Source: an uncultured Collinsella sp. (lineage in GTDB: Bacteria; Actinomycetota; Coriobacteriia; Coriobacteriales; Coriobacteriaceae). From it: DNA of 64,000 nt. The position numbers and the translations under genes were made by a program. The stretch spans positions 62,001 to 126,000 of the forward strand of contig CAUBIC010000002.1 of assembly GCA_958435945.1 (NCBI GenBank). The letters run 5' to 3'. Shown piece by piece: positions 14,764 through 22,876 of the stretch. The stretch's first letter is position 1; every line of letters starts with the position of its first letter. A model generated the notes under the pieces. The model saw nothing but the letters and a program-made list of their open reading frames with translations. It searched no databases and was not told where the DNA came from.

Positions 14764-16233
14764 CTACTTTGCAGCCTCTACCGCCGGCACGTCCTCCTTG
14801 TACGTCGCATACGTAAGCAGGAACGAAATCACGCTGGAAACCACGATGGCTATGATTACGTAAATCAGGTAGTTCGCGCCCATTGCACCGGACGGGTCAA
14901 TGAAGCCCGGGAAGGCGCAGAAGCCGCCGCCGGTGAAGGCGAACATCTTGGTGCCAAGAGCGCCGATGATTAGGCCGCCGGGCACAGAGGCGATGCAGCT
15001 CATGATAAAAGGCTTCTTGCGCGGAAGAGTCACGCCGTAGATGCAGGGCTCGGTGATGCCGAAGAAGAAGCCCGAAATGAACGCCGGCCATGCAAGCTGC
15101 TTGAGCTTTACGTCCTTAGTCTTCAGAAGAATGGCAAGGACGGCAAGGGACTGAGCGTACGAGCAAACCATGTACGGCGCCATGACAATATCCCAGCCCT
15201 GGGAGGCAATGTTCACCAGCATGAGAGCAATGACACTCCAGTGGAAGCCGAAGATGACCATAGGCTGCCAAATGGCAGTAAGCACGATGCCGCCGAGCGC
15301 GCCGCCGATAACAGGCAAGCTGTAGAGGGAGTTAAACAGCAGGCTCATGAGGTTCGTGATCAGGGTGGCAATCGGGCCAATAATCAAATAGGTAGCGGGG
15401 ACCATCACAACGAGTACGCATGTAGGCACAAAGAAGAACTTTACATACTCAGAGAAATGTTTGCGGCACCACTTCTCCAGCTTTGCCGCGAACCAAACAG
15501 AGATGATAATCGGAATGACAGAGCTCGTATAACCCGAAGATGGCATGATGACGGGTATGCCGAGGAAAGTCGTGTAGTAGTTCATGGCAAAGGGAGTGCC
15601 GGCAAGCACCGTTCCCAAAACATCGCCAGATGTGATGTTGACCATCGCCGGATACGTAAGTGCGATACCGAGCGTCATGCCAACGAACTCACTACAGCCA
15701 AACTTCTTTGCCGCGGTATAGCCAAGGATGATCGGCAGGAAGTAGAAGAAGCCGTCACCAGCCGCATATAGAATCTGGTACAAGCCGTCTGTCGCCGTAA
15801 TCCATCCGAGGGCGACGAGAATACTCAAAACACCCTTGATCATACCCGCGGCACACAGCACCGCAAGAATCGGCTGGATTACGCCTGAAATAGTATCGAT
15901 AAGGGCACTAACAAGGTTTCCTTTCTTGACGGGCTCACCATCAAGATTAACCTCGCCCAGCCCCTCGACACCAGAAGCGGCAACCGCGGCATCGTAAACA
16001 TCCTCAATCACATTGATGCCGACAACAACCTGATACTGGCCATTCGCGTTGATTACTTGAATGACGCCTTTATGAGACTCAATTGCCTTAGTATCGGCCT
16101 TCGCATCGTCTCGCAGCTTGAAACGCAGACGCGTCATGCAGTGCGAGATGCTCAGGATGTTTTCCTTACCGCCGACGAGGCCAACTACGTCCTCGCCGAG
16201 TTTGCGATTTGCAAGCTCTTTGCTTTCGCTCAT
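14764..16233 (-). CDS. PTS system EIIBC component, sucrose/alpha- or beta-glucoside type
   Basis: A 489-aa membrane permease from the ATG at 16233 (ribosome binding site GGGAGGA). Residues 1-~80 are an EIIB domain with the phosphocysteine in ISHCMTRLRF (Cys32). The rest is an EIIC domain with about ten membrane segments and the GFHWSVIALMLVNIASQG and GITEPCIYGVTLPRKKPF motifs of the glucose/sucrose superfamily. No EIIA domain is fused; the EIIA-Glc-like protein at 33078-33575 could supply phosphate. The adjacent phospho-glucosidase shows that the imported disaccharide is cleaved after phosphorylation. Confidence 0.9.
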   Translation of the reverse strand: MSESKELANRKLGEDVVGLVGGKENILSISHCMTRLRFKLRDDAKADTKAIESHKGVIQVINANGQYQVVVGINVIEDVYDAAVAASGVEGLGEVNLDGEPVKKGNLVSALIDTISGVIQPILAVLCAAGMIKGVLSILVALGWITATDGLYQILYAAGDGFFYFLPIILGYTAAKKFGCSEFVGMTLGIALTYPAMVNITSGDVLGTVLAGTPFAMNYYTTFLGIPVIMPSSGYTSSVIPIIISVWFAAKLEKWCRKHFSEYVKFFFVPTCVLVVMVPATYLIIGPIATLITNLMSLLFNSLYSLPVIGGALGGIVLTAIWQPMVIFGFHWSVIALMLVNIASQGWDIVMAPYMVCSYAQSLAVLAILLKTKDVKLKQLAWPAFISGFFFGITEPCIYGVTLPRKKPFIMSCIASVPGGLIIGALGTKMFAFTGGGFCAFPGFIDPSGAMGANYLIYVIIAIVVSSVISFLLTYATYKEDVPAVEAAK

Positions 16234-16301
16234 GGTTTTCCTCCCATGCGACCTGTCCAAGGTCGGCCGCCCGCCATCATTCACAAAATTGATTTCCGAT
16301 A

Positions 16302-17633
16302 CTAGTGGAGTTCTGGCCAGAACTCCTTATTCGCCTCAATGAGATCGTCAAGGATCTTCTTTGCAACGGAGGCAGAGGGGACCGTCTTCGAAAGCGTCAG
16401 CGCCTGCCAAAGCTCCTGATAGGAATGGTCGACCCAAGCAGACACTGCAAGCTTTTCGACCGAGACCTGTTCCTCCATAAGTCCTTTCTGGAATTGCGGA
16501 ATCTCACCTTGGCAAATTTTCTCGTAGCCGTCGCTGCCGACGATGCAGGGGATCTCGACCATAGCCGTTGGGTCAAAATTGGACACAGCCCCGTCGTTGG
16601 GAACAATCAGCGAGAAACGTTCACGGGTGTTCTCTGCCAAAGCACGAGCGAGATCGACAATGTACTCAGCGTGGGTATCCGGCTTAAGGCCGAAACCCTC
16701 AGACGTACCCTTTTCGATAATCTGGCGCGCGGTGCCGAAGACGCGTTTCTCGCGACCCTCACGGACCTCGTCGGTGCGGGTGTGGTTGGGGTCGGTGTGC
16801 TCAACCACATAGTCCGGGAAGAGATAGTACTTGAGGTAGGTGTTCGGGATGGTATTCGGATCGAGCGCGTAAACATCCTTAGCCTTACGGAACGTCTGAT
16901 CCCAAGATGCATCGACGAATTCAAGGCCGGAATCCTCGCCGGCATAACCGTTTTTAGCCATTTGGGCCTTGATAGTGGGCATAAGGTCATTGCCAGCACG
17001 GTCGTGAATCTTTGTCCACCAGCCAAAGTGATTGAGACCGTAGTAGCCGACGACGAGGTCGTTGTGGTCCTTGAGACCACACATCTGAGCCATGATATCC
17101 ATCAGGGCTATTGGCATGTCGCAGATGTTGATGATCTTTGAATCCGGACGAAGGCGGCGTGTCGCCTCGGCAACGATCGCCGCGGGGTTGGAATAGTTGA
17201 GCATCCATGCGTCGGGACTGTATTTCTCCATGTAGTCAAGAATCTCGAGTACGCCGCCAATGGAGCGCAAGCCATAAGCAATGCCACCAGGACCACAGGT
17301 CTCTTGGCCAAGAACGCCATAGCGCAGGGGAATCTTCTCGTCCTTATCGCGCATAGCGTACTTGCCAACGCGAATCTGGGCAAGTACAAAGTCGATGCCT
17401 GTGAAGGCCTCCTCAGGATCGGTCGTATAGCTGAAGGTTACCTCTGGAGCATTCTCCCTGATGTAGATGGCGCATGCCTTGGCAATTGTCCCCTGACGCT
17501 CGGCATCGTTGTCATAGAGCGTAATCCTATTGATGGGGAACACATCGCGCTTCGCGAGAAGTGTCAGAACAACGCCCGGCGTATAAGTGCTTCCGCCTCC
17601 CGCGATAGTAATTGCATAACTGTATTTTGCCAT
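16302..17633 (-). CDS. GH4 6-phospho-alpha-glucosidase-like enzyme
   Basis: A 443-aa NAD- and metal-dependent family 4 glycosidase, with ribosome binding site AGGAGGA. The N-terminal Rossmann motif is ITIAGGGSTYTPG. The metal-site motif CDMPIA and GLNHFGWW follow. CDMP rather than CNVP is, as I recall, the pattern of 6-phospho-alpha-glucosidases (malto-type sugars). It would hydrolyse the phosphorylated disaccharide delivered by the adjacent PTS permease, 68 nt downstream on the same strand. Two palindromes that look like GntR operators lie just upstream. A decayed relative of this gene is at 55745-56060. Confidence 0.9.
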   Translation of the reverse strand: MAKYSYAITIAGGGSTYTPGVVLTLLAKRDVFPINRITLYDNDAERQGTIAKACAIYIRENAPEVTFSYTTDPEEAFTGIDFVLAQIRVGKYAMRDKDEKIPLRYGVLGQETCGPGGIAYGLRSIGGVLEILDYMEKYSPDAWMLNYSNPAAIVAEATRRLRPDSKIINICDMPIALMDIMAQMCGLKDHNDLVVGYYGLNHFGWWTKIHDRAGNDLMPTIKAQMAKNGYAGEDSGLEFVDASWDQTFRKAKDVYALDPNTIPNTYLKYYLFPDYVVEHTDPNHTRTDEVREGREKRVFGTARQIIEKGTSEGFGLKPDTHAEYIVDLARALAENTRERFSLIVPNDGAVSNFDPTAMVEIPCIVGSDGYEKICQGEIPQFQKGLMEEQVSVEKLAVSAWVDHSYQELWQALTLSKTVPSASVAKKILDDLIEANKEFWPELH

Positions 17634-17644
17634 TGCAATCCTCC

Positions 17645-17654
17645 TGTCTAGACA
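17645..17654. promoter_or_regulatory. GntR-type operator, proximal box
   Basis: Perfect palindrome TGTCTAGACA within CTGTCTAGACATGT, between the promoter and the GH4 start. Confidence 0.75.
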
Positions 17655-17671
17655 TGTACTTGATGACTCGA

Positions 17672-17702
17672 ATTATATCCTCAGTGATTTACTATCTGTC
17701 TA
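17672..17702 (-). promoter_or_regulatory. Promoter of the phospho-glucosidase/PTS operon
   Basis: A consensus TATAAT (- strand, 17677-17672) lies about 40 bp before the GH4 start. A weak -35 candidate (TAGACA, 19 bp upstream) is embedded in the distal operator, so regulator binding there would block RNA polymerase. Confidence 0.6.
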
Positions 17703-17706
17703 GACA
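17697..17706. promoter_or_regulatory. GntR-type operator, distal box
   Basis: A second perfect TGTCTAGACA in the same 14-nt context. It is 52 bp from the proximal box, about five helical turns. Confidence 0.75.
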
Positions 17707-17841
17707 TGTTAAACACACGGGCGAACGGTTGATTTATGGCGGTAAGCGGCAACTAAAAGTGTCTCCACTTCCTATAATTGGTAGAAGCGGATAATCGCGC
17801 CGATTCGACGCATTCCGTACAACCTCAATAAGGAGAGCATT

Positions 17842-18582
17842 TTGGCAAGGATCCTGTACAGTGAAATTTACCGAAGCCTACGAAAGCGGATTGTCGAAGG
17901 CAAGCATCCCGTGGGATCGCTCCTTCCTTCCGAACAAAATCTTTCCAAAGAGTTCTCCTGCTCTCGAATGACGGTGCGCAAGGCTATCTCGCTTCTCGCA
18001 AATGAAGGTCTAGTTCAGTCCATTAAAGGCAAGGGAGTCCTCGTAATCGAGACGTCACCTGCAGGCACCAGCAAAGAAGGCGCATTCACCGTAAGCGACC
18101 TTTCTTCGTTCAGCGAATCGGCACACGCGATCGGAGCAATTCCAACGTCAAAAATCGTCTATTTGGAACACGTAAGCACCAATAAGTGTCTAGCTCAATT
18201 GACGGGATTTCCCGAAGGAGAAGACCTTACGCATTTGAAGCTCGTCCGCATGCTCGACGATAAACCGGTCGCTGTCGACCGCCACTACTTCCTAACTTCC
18301 TCCGTCCCCGGCCTAAACGAGCAGAATGCCACCCTGTCGCTCTTCCATTACATCGAGGATGAGCTAGGGCTCACCATTGCCGTGAGCAAACGAACGATAA
18401 CACTCGCCCAGCCCGACACTGAGGACTGCCGGTTGCTTGACATCGATCCTTCTTCGTATCTGGCGGTCGTAACCAGCCAGACATTCGACTCAACCGGAAC
18501 TCAATTTGAGTATATCGAGGCGCGTTATATTCCGAGCATCTTCCATTTTCACGACACGGCAACGCGCACACCCCTACCCTAA
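17842..18582 (+). CDS. GntR/HutC-family transcriptional regulator with UTRA domain
   Basis: A 246-aa regulator from a TTG start with AAGGAG eight bases upstream. Residues 1-~70 are a winged helix typical of GntR (SEIYRSLRKRIVEGKHPVGSLLPSE, then SCSRMTVRKAISLLANEGLV). Residues ~85-240 are a UTRA ligand-binding domain, which in HutC/TreR relatives senses a phosphorylated sugar or similar small molecule. It is divergent from the GH4/PTS operon, with twin TGTCTAGACA boxes in between. The inference is that it represses that operon until the phospho-disaccharide appears. Confidence 0.9.
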   Translation: MARILYSEIYRSLRKRIVEGKHPVGSLLPSEQNLSKEFSCSRMTVRKAISLLANEGLVQSIKGKGVLVIETSPAGTSKEGAFTVSDLSSFSESAHAIGAIPTSKIVYLEHVSTNKCLAQLTGFPEGEDLTHLKLVRMLDDKPVAVDRHYFLTSSVPGLNEQNATLSLFHYIEDELGLTIAVSKRTITLAQPDTEDCRLLDIDPSSYLAVVTSQTFDSTGTQFEYIEARYIPSIFHFHDTATRTPLP

Positions 18583-18624
18583 TAAACGACACGAACGGAC
18601 GCCGCCCTAGGGAATTTGTTCAAC

Positions 18625-18664
18625 AAAAAAAAGCCGGGGCCCGCGCGATGCGGACCCCGGCTTT
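18625..18664. terminator. Bidirectional terminator between the GntR gene and glnN
   Basis: Strong stem AAGCCGGGG...CCCCGGCTT. On the - strand it is followed by eight Ts and so ends glnN; on the + strand it ends the regulator gene. Confidence 0.8.
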
Positions 18665-18691
18665 CAACCGTGACGGTATGCTGTCCCAGTC

Positions 18692-20779
18692 CTACACATA
18701 GAACAGAATGTCGTCGTAGGTCGGGACCGGCCAGTAGTCGGCGGCCACGATCTCCTCCATGGCATCCACGGCGGCGCGCAGCGTATCCATAGCGGGAACG
18801 ACCTCGTGTGCATACACATTGGCCTGCTCCTGACCATCGAGGGCTTCGGCCTTCTGATGCACGGCGTCGAGCGCCTTGATGGAGTCGTTGATGGTGGTGA
18901 TACCGTTGCAGAGCTTGTTGAGCGTGTTCTGCTCGCACTGCATGGCGGCCTCGGCACCGGCGGCACGAATAGTCTCAAGGCCCTTAGCGACCTTGGTGGC
19001 ATAGGCGGTAATGACCGGGCGATAGGTACGACGCGCCTCACGAACCATCGTGGTGGCCTCGATGTTCATGAGCTTGTTGTACTTCTCGAGCTTGCAGTCG
19101 TAGCGGCACTGAGCCTCGGCCTTGGTCAGGACACCCGTCTCCTCAAAGAGCGCGATGGCCTTTTCGGAAACAAAGGCGGGCAGGGCGTCGGCCGTGGTCT
19201 TGTTGTTGGCAAGGCCGCGCTTCTCGGCCTCAACGGGCCACTCGTCGGAGTAGCCATCGCCGGAAAAAAGGATGCGCTGGTGGTCGGTCAGGACCTTCTT
19301 GCAGTACTCGAGCGCAGCGTCCTGGAACTCATCCTCGGGCGTACCCTCAAGCGCGTCGGCGAAGGACTTGAGCGACTTGGCCACGGCGGCATCGAGCACC
19401 AAGTTGGAGTCGGAGACGTTCTGCTCGGAGCCGCAGGCACGGAACTCAAACTTGTTGCCGGTGAAGGCAAACGGGGAGGTGCGGTTGCGGTCGGTGTTGT
19501 CCTGCATCAGCTTGGGCAGGGTATCGGCGCCCAGGTCGAGCACGCCGCGCGTGGCATGGACGGAAGCCTTGCCATCGATGATCTTCTCGACGACCTCGGT
19601 AAGCTGGTCGCCCAGGAAGATGGACATAATCGCTGGAGGAGCCTCGTTGGCGCCCAGACGATGGTCGTTGCCGGCCGAGGCAACGGAGGCACGCAGGAGC
19701 TCCTGATAGTTATCGACGGCCTCGATCACCGCGGTGAGGAAGACGATGAACTGCAGGTTGTCGAGCGGGGTGTCGCCCGGATCGAGCAGATTCTCGGACT
19801 CGGTGCCAAGCGACCAGTTGTTGTGCTTGCCCGAACCGTTAATGCCCTCGAAGGGCTTCTCGTGCAGCAGGCAGACCAAGTCGTGGCGGGAGGCGATGAG
19901 CTTCATCTTCTCCATCATGACCAGATTCTGGTCGATGGCCTCGTTGACTTCGCCATAGACCGGTGCGAGCTCATGCTGGCAGGGAGCAACCTCGTTGTGC
20001 TTGGTCTTGGCGGGAATGCCAAGCGCCCACAGTTCATCGTCCAGGTCCTTCATATAGGCCGAGACGGTGGGGCGGATAGCGCCAAAGTAGTGCTCCTCGA
20101 GCTCCTGGCCCTTGCAGGGAGCAGCACCAAAGAGGGTGCGGCCGGTGATGACCAGGTCCTTGCGCTTGCGGTAAGCGTCCTTCTTGATCAGGAAGTACTC
20201 CTGCTCGTCACCCACGGAAGGAACGACCTTCTTGGGGGTCTTGCCAAACAGCGCCAAAACGCGCTTAGACTCACGCGAGAGCGCGGTCATGGAGCGCAGC
20301 AGCGGGGTCTTCTTGTCCAGGGCCTCGCCCGTGTAGGAGCAGAAAGCCGTGGGGATGCACAGGACATCGTCCTTAATGAAGGCGGGGCTAGTGGGGTCCC
20401 AAGCGGTGTAGCCACGGGCCTCGAAGGTAGCACGCAGGCCGCCGTTGGGGAAGCTCGAGGCATCGGGCTCGCCCTGGATGAGGTTCTTGCCCGTAAACTT
20501 GGTAATGGCGGTGCCGTCGTGGTTAGGCTCCAGGAAGCTGTCGTGCTTCTCGGAAGTAATGCCCGAAAGCGGCTGGAACCAGTGCGCGTAGTGCGTCGCG
20601 CCCTTGGAGATGGCCCAGACCTTCATGGCATGGGCAACGGCGTTGGCCACGTCCAGGTCGAGCGGCTCACCGCCCTCGAGGGTTGCAGCAAGGCGCTTCC
20701 AAATGTCCTTGGGGAGGTAGTCCTTCATGACTTCCTCAGAGAACACCATGGTCCCGAAGCGGTCAGTAAGTTCGGCCAT
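18692..20779 (-). CDS. glnN: Glutamine synthetase type III
   Basis: A 695-aa enzyme from the ATG at 20779 (GGGAG ribosome binding site); the extra upstream codons lack one. Length matches GSIII (~700 aa) rather than the ~450-aa GSI. Recognisable pieces are ALFGKTPKKVVPSVGDEQEYFLI, KHNEVAPCQHELAPVYGEVN, GSGKHNNWSLGTESENLLDPG and NRTSPFAFTGNKFEFRACGS, which form the ATP/glutamate site. It makes glutamine from glutamate, ammonia and ATP. The gene is monocistronic, with inverted repeats upstream at 20859-20896 and 20986-21072. A relic of the same 3' end lies 5.9 kb away at 12797-12885. Confidence 0.95.
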   Translation of the reverse strand: MAELTDRFGTMVFSEEVMKDYLPKDIWKRLAATLEGGEPLDLDVANAVAHAMKVWAISKGATHYAHWFQPLSGITSEKHDSFLEPNHDGTAITKFTGKNLIQGEPDASSFPNGGLRATFEARGYTAWDPTSPAFIKDDVLCIPTAFCSYTGEALDKKTPLLRSMTALSRESKRVLALFGKTPKKVVPSVGDEQEYFLIKKDAYRKRKDLVITGRTLFGAAPCKGQELEEHYFGAIRPTVSAYMKDLDDELWALGIPAKTKHNEVAPCQHELAPVYGEVNEAIDQNLVMMEKMKLIASRHDLVCLLHEKPFEGINGSGKHNNWSLGTESENLLDPGDTPLDNLQFIVFLTAVIEAVDNYQELLRASVASAGNDHRLGANEAPPAIMSIFLGDQLTEVVEKIIDGKASVHATRGVLDLGADTLPKLMQDNTDRNRTSPFAFTGNKFEFRACGSEQNVSDSNLVLDAAVAKSLKSFADALEGTPEDEFQDAALEYCKKVLTDHQRILFSGDGYSDEWPVEAEKRGLANNKTTADALPAFVSEKAIALFEETGVLTKAEAQCRYDCKLEKYNKLMNIEATTMVREARRTYRPVITAYATKVAKGLETIRAAGAEAAMQCEQNTLNKLCNGITTINDSIKALDAVHQKAEALDGQEQANVYAHEVVPAMDTLRAAVDAMEEIVAADYWPVPTYDDILFYV

Positions 20780-20858
20780 ACGGAACTCCCTTCGTATCGG
20801 CACCGCGTGAGAAGCGGTGTTGATTACTAACGAACGAGTCATAGCTTAGACTCGCCGT

Positions 20859-20896
20859 GTTTCCGCGACATTACCGTTATGTTGCTGTCGCGAAAC
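20859..20896. promoter_or_regulatory. Inverted repeat upstream of glnN
   Basis: Arms GTTTCCGCGACA and TGTCGCGAAAC separated by 15 nt, about 80 bp before the glnN start. It could be an operator for a nitrogen regulator or an mRNA leader hairpin. Confidence 0.4.
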
Positions 20897-20985
20897 CAAT
20901 CAATGAGGTTACCCTATCGAGGCGGCGTTGCCACCCTCAACAGCCAATCAACTGCATAAATTGCAGACCTCTCCCCATGGTTTAA

Positions 20986-21072
20986 GGGTAGTCAATGTAA
21001 GATGGGGCTCTATTAACTGGTATTTCGCATCAGATACCATTCAATATAGTCCCCATCCTACATTGACCGCCC
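20986..21072. repeat. Long imperfect inverted repeat between glnN and metF
   Basis: GTCAATGTAAGATGGGG at 20991-21007 pairs with CCCCATCCTACATTGAC at 21051-21067 (one mismatch). An inner pair is TGGTAT/ATACCAT. The 20780-21206 interval has no gene; this element and the glnN-proximal repeat are what it contains. Confidence 0.7.
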
Positions 21073-21206
21073 TGTTATAGGAAATGCCGATAGCGAAGCA
21101 TTTTCGATTGGTATCCCCAAATAGCGAGTGAAACTCCACCGTGGCACAGTGGTGCTGTAGAATCCTTACAACACATCACACTATTACGTATCTAGAGGAG
21201 CACGAT

Positions 21207-22079
21207 ATGCGCGTCGACGAGGTTTTTAAGCAGGCAGCATCCCAGGGCACCGCACCCGTTTCGTTTGAGATGTTCCCGCCCAAGGGCGAGCTTACCCTCG
21301 ACACGGCTCGCGAGGTGGCAGGCAATCTATGCAAGCTTTCGCCGAGCTTTGTCTCGGTCACCTGCTCGGCCGGCGGCTCGGGTAACGGTGCCACCACCGC
21401 CCCCATCGCGCATATGATTTCGAGCGAATTCGATACGCCCTCGGTAGCGCACCTCACCTGCGTGGGCCGCACCCACGCCGACATCGCCGCCAAGATCGAC
21501 GAGTATCGCACCGCCGGCGTTGAAAACATCCTGGCCCTGCGTGGTGATCTTCCCGCTGGCGCGACCGAGGACGACAAGCCCGCCTCGGACTACGCCTACG
21601 CCCGCGACCTTATCCCCGAACTCGTCGACGCCGGCTTTTGCGTGGGCGCCGCAGCCTACCCCGAGGGCCATATTGCCTGCGAGGATCTCAACCTCTCGGT
21701 CGAGCACCTCAAGCAAAAACAGGACGCCGGCGCGAGCTTCTTTGTGACGCAGCTCTTTTTTGATAACGAGTGCTTCTACCGTTTTCGCGAGCTTGCCGAC
21801 AAGGCCGGCATCACCGCGCCCATTACCGCGGGCATCATGCCGTTTATGGGCAAGTCGCAGATCAGCCGCATGGTCTTTATGTGCGGCGCGTCGCTGCCCT
21901 CCCCCGTCATCAAAATTCTCGCCAAGTACGAGAACGACCCCGAGAGCCTGCAGGCAGCCGGTGTAGATTATGCCGCCCGTCAGCTTTGCGGCCTCAAGGA
22001 GCACGGCGCCGACGGCCTACACCTGTACACTATGAATCGTCCTGCGATCGCCGCAACCATTATGGAGCGCCTGGGGTAA
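21207..22079 (+). CDS. metF: Methylenetetrahydrofolate reductase
   Basis: A 290-aa enzyme from the ATG at 21207 (GAGGAG site). The pattern VSFEMFPPKGE, VSVTCSAGGSG, HLTCVGRT, ILALRGDLP, and PITAGIMPFMGKSQISRM is that of the MetF TIM barrel. It reduces 5,10-methylene-THF to 5-methyl-THF using FAD. Its TAA overlaps the ATG of the next gene by one base, and metH follows. The three form a methionine-synthesis operon, in which MetF feeds methyl groups to MetH. Confidence 0.93.
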   Translation: MRVDEVFKQAASQGTAPVSFEMFPPKGELTLDTAREVAGNLCKLSPSFVSVTCSAGGSGNGATTAPIAHMISSEFDTPSVAHLTCVGRTHADIAAKIDEYRTAGVENILALRGDLPAGATEDDKPASDYAYARDLIPELVDAGFCVGAAAYPEGHIACEDLNLSVEHLKQKQDAGASFFVTQLFFDNECFYRFRELADKAGITAPITAGIMPFMGKSQISRMVFMCGASLPSPVIKILAKYENDPESLQAAGVDYAARQLCGLKEHGADGLHLYTMNRPAIAATIMERLG

Positions 22080-22867
22080 TGGAAAAACCGCACATCGATA
22101 CAGCTTTTAGTGAAGTGCCGGCCGACCTTGCGTCGCCGGCGCTCTACCGTATCGATGCCGCCCATCGCCCCCGAGTCAACCGTGCCGAGATGCTGCGCTA
22201 CCTGGGCTACGGCGGTCAGCAGATTGAGCCCGAGCTGTCGCAGCGTATTGAGCTTGTCGTTGAGCGTCTGGAGCTGGACATTGAGCCCCGCGGCGTGCGC
22301 CGCATATTTGCCATCGATGCCACGGGAGTCGATGAACAGGGCGATCCTTGCATTCGCTTGGTCGGCACCAACGTTGAGCTGCGCGGTCGCGATATCTATC
22401 GACATCTCAAAGACGCCCGCTTTGCCGCACTCATGGCATGCACCCTCGGCATGGACGCCGAGCGTCGCCTGCGCACCACGGGAGCCCAGCAGCCCCTGGA
22501 GGGAGCCGTGCTCGACGCCGCATGCTCCGCCTATGTGGAGGCCGCCGTCGAGCAAATGGACCAGCAAGTCAAGGCTGCGGCCGCCGCACACGGACTCGCT
22601 GGTAACTGGCGCTTTAGTCCCGGCTACGGCGACTGCCCGCTTACGGCTCAGCGCTCAATCGTTGCTGCGCTCAACGCCACCCGGCTCATCGGGCTTACCG
22701 TCACGCCTACCAGCCTGCTCATGCCCACCAAGAGCGTGACCGCAGTGATCGGTCTATTTGACGGCGAGGTCCACGACGCCCAGAGCCGCCCTACCTGCAA
22801 TATTTGCCGCATGCGCGAGCACTGCCGCTTCCGTGCCACCCACACCACCTGCTATTCCAGCCATTAG
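22079..22867 (+). CDS. MetH reactivation domain-like protein (stand-alone)
   Basis: A 262-aa protein translated from a TAATG overlap with metF. It carries features of the B12-dependent methionine synthase activation domain: ACTLGMDAERRLR, AYVEAAVEQMD, and FSPGYGDCPLTAQRSIVAALNATRLIGLTVT, where the PGYGDCPL-like segment binds SAM. Its C-terminus has a cysteine set (C-x2-C-x5-C, NICRMREHC). The downstream MetH lacks its own C-terminal activation domain, so this protein is inferred to supply reductive remethylation of the cobalamin in trans. Confidence 0.85.
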   Translation: MEKPHIDTAFSEVPADLASPALYRIDAAHRPRVNRAEMLRYLGYGGQQIEPELSQRIELVVERLELDIEPRGVRRIFAIDATGVDEQGDPCIRLVGTNVELRGRDIYRHLKDARFAALMACTLGMDAERRLRTTGAQQPLEGAVLDAACSAYVEAAVEQMDQQVKAAAAAHGLAGNWRFSPGYGDCPLTAQRSIVAALNATRLIGLTVTPTSLLMPTKSVTAVIGLFDGEVHDAQSRPTCNICRMREHCRFRATHTTCYSSH

Positions 22868-22876
22868 GAGCCCTCG

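Noticed and set aside
18806..20830. 674-codon open frame on the + strand
   Set aside because: Complete shadow of glnN on the opposite strand, with low-complexity composition and no ribosome site.
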